A stretch of DNA of 64,000 nt, taken from assembly GCA_016584305.1 (NCBI GenBank), contig JACEEZ010022590.1, positions 270,556-334,555 on the forward strand, given 5' to 3'. Below, one piece after another: positions 57,519 through 64,000 of the stretch (positions are counted from its first letter, which is position 1; each line of letters starts with the position of its first letter). The position numbers and the translations under genes were made by a program. The notes beneath the pieces were generated by a model that worked only from the letters and a program-made list of their open reading frames with translations, made no database searches and was not told where the DNA came from. This stretch comes from Chionoecetes opilio (taxonomy: Eukaryota > Arthropoda > Malacostraca > Decapoda > Majidae).

Positions 57519-60270
57519 TTAGGGTACGCCGTATAACAAAAATTCTTTTTCTCAACTTTGGCATGCCAATTTCCTATGTAAAATGGAATTTTAAGACGAT
57601 TTTATCTTTTTCCATTTTTGCATTTGAGCAATTCTTACTATGCACAATCGCACTTTTATATTGCACCCTCATCGAATAATGCTTAAATGAGTACGCAGTG
57701 TCGGTTGGTCCTGTGTATTGCAATCATGCACCAATATGAGTTCCAAATGACTAGCGTGGTAAGCTCTTTCTGATCAGTTGGTTCATCAGGCACTACATCA
57801 CAGTGTCACAGCCTCTACGTTGGCCTAGAACGTGTCCATCATGTCCTTCTTAGACCTGAAGCAGGGCATGGTCTCCCGGTGGTGGGCCCGAGCCCGGATG
57901 AAACCCGTCTCTGGCCTGCTCCCCCCACCACTGCTGCCGCAGCTCTGTCACCTGCTTCACGACTCTTTCGGTGCTCTGAGTGTGGATAGAGAACTCCGGA
58001 ACCTCGTACGGCTTGACCAGGATCTCCTGGATCTGATCCCGGGACAGTGAAAAGGTGAATGACGGCTCGTGCACCTGGCCAGGCTGCCAGCTGATCAGTG
58101 TCTGCAAGCTGTTGGCTGACAAGTTCAGCTTGGGTGTGATGCGAGGTCTTACACTGGTGTCCCCATACTCCTCGCCAGCCCTCAGCTTCAAAATCTGGGT
58201 CACGGCGAACCTGCGGTCGTCCTCACTCTGACTCGCCATCAGCGAGAGGAGGACACATTCTGAGTGTGCGAACCATGCTCCTGTCCGGACGTAGAAGGTC
58301 ACAGCTGTTTGGACCTTCTTGGGCTGCGACCTCATCACTCTGAGCTGCGTGAGGATGTGCTTGGGGCCGTCCTCTATTCTGTGGTGAGCCTTGATGTCGT
58401 AGTAGAGTTTGAAGTACACCTGCAGGCAGTACTTGACTAGGATTTCCAGGATGTTCAGTTCTTTGCCAGTCAGTCCATGCTTTCTGGTCCACATGTACAC
58501 GAGCGACTCGGTTGTGGTGAGCCATCTGGAGTGGGACATCTTGCCAGTACGATCAGTGAGTCAGTGGAGTCGTATGTCACCAGCAGATCATAGAGAGCCT
58601 GAGCCACCTTGAACGCAGGCTTCTCAGGTGGCACCGGGTCCTCTGGTACAAAGTGCCAAAGGTACCTTCCAGATGTCTCCTCTGTCACTGACACATGCTC
58701 CTCCCTGATCAACCTTGGGTGCAATTTCCCATAGCTGTCGGGCACCATCTCTTGGCCTTCCTCCCATCGTAACCCAATCCAACTATTTTGGTACCCTGGT
58801 GCTTCCCCTGGTCAAGGTCCCTGGCCGATGCCATGGCATCCTGCCTGGCCCTCCTCAGCTTGTTAGGATCGCAGACCAGGTACGACATGTCTGGAGAGAG
58901 GTGGCCGTCAGTGATAAGGTCCTGGAGGAATCCAGAAGCCAAGGCAGCAGCAGCAGTGGGCGGAACGTCGAACCGAATGCTTGCCAGCGCCAGGTTCCGG
59001 ACTGGCATTGTGTTTCTTCTTGCAGCTGGCCTGTCCAAGTACTGCATCACAAGGGGTGCCAGGGACCCCAGCCTCTCCCTGAGCAGTCGGTCTACCAGTA
59101 TGGCAGCCTCCTGTTGCTCCTGCCTCTTTCCTCTGAGTGGCAGGGTGAACGACTCCTCCGTCCCATCCTCAGAATCCTGGTGATCTTCAGCCTGGCCCAG
59201 GAACATCTGCTCCTGCAGCTCAAGACGTCTGACCTTTTCATCTTTCTGCTTCTGCTTCTTCAGCTTAGCCTCCTCTTCCAACTGCTTTCTCTTTGCTGCT
59301 TTCACTTGTCTATGCGTCTCATTCTTGTCTACCCCTGTCATCATCCTTGCACTCTCCTCCCCAACTTTGATCCTCTGGTAGTACAGCCACTCCAGGTCTA
59401 AAGTAGGGACTTTGCTGGCCAGGGGGCAGTCACACTGCACGTGTGCTCTCGCGTGGCACAGCTGGGGGTTGGAGCAGTGGGATTCCTGGTCCTTGCAGAG
59501 GAAGATCGTGTGAGGGCAGGCCGTTATGTCAAACAGCCTGTCCATTTTCTTCTCCACGAATTCCTTTACTGTTTTAGTTGGTCTGTCTCTCACCACTTCA
59601 CTAACCTTCTTCCAAAAATGAGCTATCCTTCTGGTCACGGACCGGTCAATAACAACCACTGGAGGTGCAAACTGAGCGTTTGATTTCTTCCACTGGGCAA
59701 GCACCATGGGGGTCAGATCCTTCGCAATGTCTCTCACTGGGTACCCCCGCTTGTCAACACCCTCCCGGATGCCGCTGAGTTCTTGGAGAAGGATTCCCCT
59801 CTTCATCACGCCGCGATACGTAGGCACCTCACTCTCAACAAACTCTTGTCCACCGCCAACAAAGGCGGTGAGAGTAAGTAAGAGAGAGAGAGGTCGATAT
59901 AATAATTAAAGATGAAGCTAAAGCCTGAATTAAAAAATATTTTAATGCAGCTTCTGATGAATAAGAATTTATTTTAATAGCAATAAGAGGGATGAAAGAT
60001 AATAAATTAAGCTCTAAGCCAATTCAAGCTCCAAATCATGAGGAGGAAGAGATGGATAAAATCAATCTTTCAAAATAAAAAATAAATAAAAAAATATATA
60101 TAATATAAAAAATTTAAATATAAAAGTCCATTTTTGCATAGCAAGAAGTGCTAACCAAAAAGTTGTAGAGGACAAACCACCCTTAAAATTCAATTTTACA
60201 TAAGAAAACACCCTGCCAAATTCGAAATAATCTATATTTCACTTTTCATTGGACCTACGGCGTACCCTAA
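57519..60270 (-). mobile_element. Long-TIR element carrying unit-B protein
   Basis: Left arm TTAGGGTACGCCGTA (57519) and right arm its exact complement (60256-60270) continue as diverged inverted arms of about 150 bp, with shared blocks TATGTAAAATNGAATTTTAAG and ACTTTTATATT. One decayed protein gene lies between. The right end cuts the unit-A frame after TKETSG, implying insertion into it or a junction between the two. Target duplication was not resolved. Confidence 0.65.
57825..59872 (-). pseudogene. Unit-B protein, unnamed invertebrate mobile-element-like family
   Basis: Main frame 59827-58709: PTYRGVMKRGILLQELSG, LAQWKKSNAQFAPPVVVIDR, DRLFDITACPH, CNPQLCHARAHVQCDCP, LDLEWLYYQRIKVGEESA, then a Lys/Glu-rich coiled segment, and LASGFLQDLITDGHLSPDMS. 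A frameshift near 58745 leads to HPRLIREEHVSVTEETSGRY. Near 58560 a jump skips the expected middle and continues MSHSRWLTTTESLVYMW, ILEILVKYCLQVYF, and AWFAHSECVLLSLMASQSED. The last part, HTQSTERVVKQVTE then RDGF/IRARAHHRETMPCFRSK, needs two more frame changes. I recognise the HSRWLTT and HTQSTER.VK.VTE motifs as recurring in uncharacterised proteins of many invertebrates, often repeated in a genome. Enzyme activity unknown; a transposase-like role is an inference. Confidence 0.7.
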
Positions 60271-61013
60271 CCCAGAGGTCTCCTTTGTCCAGCCCCAGTC
60301 AGATGGGATTGGTAACTCTGGATTCAGGACCAGAGTTTGGTTCCAGCAGTTGCCCTGGAGAGATGCACGCTTGATGTGCTGCTGGAGTGCTGCCTGCGTT
60401 GGGGGAATGTTTTCTAGAGCCCTAGACTTGTGTGCGAAGAGCTGTTTCCTAGCATCGTTCACTTTCATGGTGTCACTGGTGCGGTCATACATCAGCACAA
60501 CGAAGCGTTCCAGCAGTGACATTGACTCCTCACTCTCATCACTTGGCATGCGTAAGAGTTCTTCAAAGGCATCAGTCACCTGTGGGAACACTTTCCAAGT
60601 CTCCCAGGCAGTCTTCTTCCCTCTGCCAGCGAGTTCTTCTTCCTCTGCGTGGAACGCACCGTCAAAGATGAACCTGGTCTGAAACATTTCTCTACGTACT
60701 ACCTGTGTTGCTCTTACTAGGTGCATGGCATCACTGTCATGATCACAGGCCTTTTTCAGGGCGGGACCTATATCTTTCTCAAACAAGAGAAGTGTGTCTC
60801 GGCCCTGAGAATGGGCTCTCAGATCAGGAAGCACAGAAAGAAGTCTGTCCTTCATTCTGGTTGTGTATTCTGTTGGTTACCGTGGCACCCAGCTGCTCCA
60901 GTCTCGTCTAGTAGAGGTTAGTCACGTCTGAGAGTTTAAATACAGGGGCATTGTCCTCATCTGCATGCATGTCCTCCATGAATACCACCAGCTCAGCAAA
61001 GGCTATGCCATGC

Positions 61014-61046
61014 AGACGCAGATGCAGATGCAGATGCAGATGCCAT
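61014..61046. repeat. GCAGAT hexamer microsatellite in coding sequence
   Basis: Five to six CAGATG units. On the minus strand they read ICICIC in one frame and HLHLHL in another, and mark the frame change in unit A. Confidence 0.9.
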
Positions 61047-61565
61047 CCGCATCCTCGTCCTTGAGTGCGGCTGGTCTGATTTTCTTGTATAATGCACGGA
61101 GACAGTTGCGATGGCATTTTGCCTCGATGACAATCATGTCTCCTGCAGACAGCTTGGCCAGCAATTCAGTGTCCCCCAATTCAGTGGCGCATCTCCGAAC
61201 GTTCTTGTCAATTTCCTTTGTAGCTGCTTCGTGCAAGTCTGCAGTGCCAGCTGGCTTATTGCAGAAGAAACAGATAGGCTCGGTCGACTGTGGAAGCCTG
61301 TGGGCAGCTGCTGGTCGTGTGTGCACGGTTGGAGTACCGGTACTAGATTGCTGTCCTGAAGCTGATTCTGCTCTGCTCTGCTGGTCAAACATTTTTTTGT
61401 TAAACTTTAAACGACATTTCTTGTGCCACTGAGCACTGTGTGTCCTCAAGGTAGCTTCTACGCCATCACCATCATCCAGTCTGTTCACGTTGAGTTCCAT
61501 TGGCATGTGCCGAAGTCCCTTGAACTGGAGGAGGTCTTCTGTCAATGATGCAATGGTGGGAACTC

Positions 61566-61832
61566 TGTAGTGTAGTGGTTAGCACGCTCGGCTTACAACC
61601 GAGAAGTCCCGGGTTCGATCCCCGGGCGGAGCGAAAGATAGATGGGTGGTCTTTCTTAAATCCTTAGCCCCTGTCCACCCAGTAGTGAATGGGTACCGGG
61701 TGCCAGCCGGGGGTTTGTAACCCCCCCCCGGGGTGGTGGCTTCGGCCAACACTAATATGCAACAGCGGTAGATCACTATGGCTCTGAGGCATTATCCTCT
61801 AAACAAAACAAACAAGAGAAACAAGAAACAAG
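61566..61832 (+). mobile_element. tRNA-Val-derived SINE inserted in unit A
   Basis: A box TAGTGTAGTGGTTAGC, B box GGGTTCGATCC, anticodon stem CTCGG-CTTACAA-CCGAG with TAC (Val). The body equals that of 42853-43099 and the tail is AAACAAAACAAACAAGAGAAAC-like. It separates GSGYASL from IASLTEDLLQF of the host frame. Confidence 0.92.
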
Positions 61833-62129
61833 AGATGCATAGCCACTACCACTCGGTTTCATGGTTGATCTTAGTGGGCACTGCAAAGGTTCATCTATCT
61901 CTGCTTGGCAAAAAATACAAAGCTCCCAGTTAGTTCTTGGGGGTGGTCTTGATTGCTTGGACGTAGAGGGCTGGGCTGGGTCTATGAGGATATGACGCTT
62001 TGCCATAGTGACGATCAGGTCTGGGATGCTTGTATCTTGGCTTCGATCATCAGGCAGGGAATCCTGCAACACACAAGTACAACAATTGTGCTAGTACCAG
62101 CCACCACAGTTTACATTCATTGGCATCAA

Positions 62130-62355
62130 TATTTGATATGTTGAGGTAATTGACCTCTCACTGTCCTCAGAGGTCAAAGCTAGACACCTGTAAATAATTA
62201 CCAACGCTGTGTGGAATATGTAGACACTTTTATTGGAACACAAATGCATGGTTTGTACATCATAAACATGTTTACCATTAACCAATGACGACAAACATCC
62301 ATATTTTGATACTTTGAGGTCATTGACCTCTCACGGTCCTCAGAGGTCAAATCTG
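62130..62355. repeat. Direct duplication with TTGACCTCT...AGAGGTCAA hairpins
   Basis: About 55 bp (ATTGACCTCTCACTGTCCTC AGAGGTCAAA) at 62137-62180 recurs at 62312-62358 with few changes. Each contains a 9-bp inverted repeat TTGACCTCT/AGAGGTCAA. It lies in the intron of unit A. Confidence 0.75.
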
Positions 62356-62519
62356 CCTTACCTCCCGATCTGAAAATGAAGCTTATGGCATGTACTAACA
62401 CTGGTAGAAATTTCATGCTTTAGTCATAATTTGCACAATTCTTATGATATGAGAGATTATCAGCTGTACAATTATAAAGAAGAGTGTAAAAGATTGTAGA
62501 AAAAGGGGTGGGAAAATTT

Positions 62520-62645
62520 AGTTCAGGAGGCAGGAGTGTTCTTGACAGTCCTCTCTTGAAAATATATAAGGCGTTGGAAGATGGAAAAATAGAAACAGGA
62601 AGAGAGTACCAGAGTTTACCAGGGAAAGGGATAAAAGAGTGAATA
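62520..62645. repeat. Interspersed repeat shared with 31795-31905
   Basis: Both contain TTAGTTC.GGAGG, then GTGGAAAAATAGAAACAGGA / ATGGAAAAATAGAAACAGGA and AGAGAGT.CCAGAGTTTACC. Unclassified LINE or DNA-element end. Confidence 0.7.
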
Positions 62646-62679
62646 TCCTGGTTAGTTCTTGCAATAAATCGAGGGTTGA

Positions 62680-62684
<5 letters not shown>

Positions 62685-62720
<36 letters not shown>

Positions 62721-62746
62721 AAATATATATATATATATATAATATT

Positions 62747-62786
<40 letters not shown>
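62685..62786. repeat. (TA)n microsatellite
   Basis: Two TA runs with AAA/TTTA interruptions. Confidence 0.96.
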
Positions 62787-62788
<2 letters not shown>

Positions 62789-63725
62789 ACACTCATTAAA
62801 GACACTAATAGAGACATGGGTTAACAAGTTAATTAAAGATAGCTAGTGGAATACAACACTTGTCATGATTACCTTAATGTCACAAGCAGCTGCCTTATTA
62901 GGAGTGACTGGAAAATCTTGGCTTGGAGTCTCAAACATTTTCCTTTCTCGGAGATGTGTGAGAGAGGCACTTCTTTCTGGGAGAACGCGAAGGGCCTGCA
63001 AGAGGAAAGCATTGCTGTTGTAACAATCACAATTATGTTTTTAGGAAGAAAGACCTATCAAATGTGCATGTAATAAGCCTATTATCATATCCATATGCAG
63101 GTTTACACAGTACAGTAAACTCTCACATTTAGTGAGTAATTGGTGGCAGAGAAAGCTCACCAAATACAAATTATTAAAACAATAGTAAAAACTAAGATTT
63201 GTACTATAGCCCTCAAAGTCAACGCTTTTTTGCATGTTTGGAGGCTCAAAGCCTCATTTCTTCCATCAGTCATTGGCTGCCAAGAGATAAAATATGGGTG
63301 ACAAAAAAAAAAAATTCAATCTTCATCTATTAACTAGAAAGTTGTGTGTGTTATTAGTGTTGTGTCAAGCGTTTCCTGGGGATAAATATTAGCCATAATC
63401 AAGACTAGGGCTGTAATCGATTACGTTTTGTTTGTTTGTTTGTTGGAATGTTTTCCTGCCTCTATGAGTTTAAATCCTGTATGTGGCATAGAGTAGCGGT
63501 AGCAGCAGGACTCACTGTGTTCAGTCTACGTGAAGCTGATAAGATGGCCGCACATGTCTCTTGCCCCACTCTGCTCCCCAACTCATCTCTACCTCCTGGT
63601 GTGAGTGCTCATATGTACGACCAACAAAACTCTACATATGTAAACTATATCAATAACTTCACAAAAGACTTCTGACATAAAAAGATAGCCAGAAACTATT
63701 CAGCTAAATATCATTTTCAATATAG

Positions 63726-64000
63726 GTAAACCCTCTCTAATTCGAACCCATATGATTCGAACTTCGATATGCACCTGTTTTCAGTCCAGGTCAAATTTTC
63801 ACAATTTCCATAATCCAAACTGAGTTCAGAATCTGCACTTCCATGCGCACATTGTCAAGAGTTTTTTGTCATGATCTTCCACCTCCCGTGCATCCATTCG
63901 TCGCGCCTCCACATCACCTCTGACACATGACAGCCCTCAGCATGAAGACCAACTACTTACAATCCCCGTAGTGACACCTGCAGGCTGCGTTCAGTATGGT
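63726..64000. mobile_element. End of a Tigger-like element (other end outside window)
   Basis: TAGGTAAACCCTCTCTAATTCGAACCC-like start (63724 on) resembles the GTAAAACCTCTCGTATTCGGAC ends of the MITE at 1452, followed by internal ATTCGAAC repeats. Only one end is seen. Confidence 0.5.

Larger units (their letters stand above)
60271..62995 (-). pseudogene. Unit-A protein, spliced Cys-rich partner family (broken)
   Basis: Exon 62995-62873 (ALRVLPERSASLTHLRERKM..., phase 0, AG/GT borders) joins exon 62063-61833 (SQDTSIPDLIVTMAKRHILI, NWELCIFCQAEIDEPLQCPL). After the SINE the frame resumes: LTEDLLQFKGLRHMPMELNV, LDDGDGVEATLRTHSAQWHK, KCRLKFNKKMFDQ, ICFFCNKPAGTADLHEA, LLAKLSAGDMIVIEAKCH. A CAGATG microsatellite breaks the frame at 61014-61046, then FAELVVFMEDMHADEDNAPV, a stop, and 60855-60271 with RGKKTAWETWKVFPQVTDAF, LLERFVVLMYDRTSDTMKV, IPPTQAALQQHIKRAS, PIPSDWGWTKETSG. 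CxxC pairs suggest zinc binding. The same motif order recurs in uncharacterised invertebrate proteins. Function unknown. Confidence 0.7.

Overview
The window looks like arthropod nuclear DNA, most likely from a decapod crustacean. Short coding exons with GT..AG introns sit among dense transposon debris, very long simple repeats, tRNA-derived SINEs and degenerate TTAGG/CCTAA tracts. No database search was run, so the taxon is an inference from style.

Layout. 1-1990 is a 26/27-bp minisatellite split by a TA-flanked miniature transposon. 2196-7928 (+) holds the six C-terminal exons of a JMJD4-type JmjC oxygenase; its start lies left of the window. 8688-11360 carries pogo-like elements and a LINE 3' end. 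12819-41178 (-) is a complete aldo-keto reductase (AKR) gene about 28 kb long. Its introns contain a 2.3-kb 40-bp minisatellite, hAT-, pogo- and piggyBac-like MITEs, a 1-kb fold-back Tc1 derivative in an AT-rich tract, a THAP exon fragment, a nearly intact Tc1/mariner element (32683-34288) and a LINE broken by two later DNA transposons (35195-40060). 41790-45803 is repeat arrays, a SINE and a fold-back element. 46015-47635 is a young short LTR retroelement on the minus strand. 47640-51780 looks like poor-quality consensus. 51824-54240 (-) has exons of a clip-domain serine protease. 54390-57340 holds minisatellites and a second hAT MITE. 57519-62995 (-) holds two decayed protein-coding units of an invertebrate-wide family that I recognise but cannot name. 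One unit lies between its own inverted repeats and interrupts the other, which a SINE also breaks.

How parts work together. Only three host genes are visible: JMJD4 (2-oxoglutarate hydroxylation, eRF1 in the known orthologue), the AKR (NADPH-dependent carbonyl reduction) and the protease (extracellular cascade type). They show no functional link. The most notable host observation is that the AKR has two versions of its cofactor-binding exon and two versions of its C-terminal exon, in the order A-A'-B-B'. The most notable mobile-element observations are the nested two-unit locus at 57.5-63 kb, the palindromic Tc1 derivative inside an AKR intron, and the miniature LTR element whose LTRs appear nearly identical.
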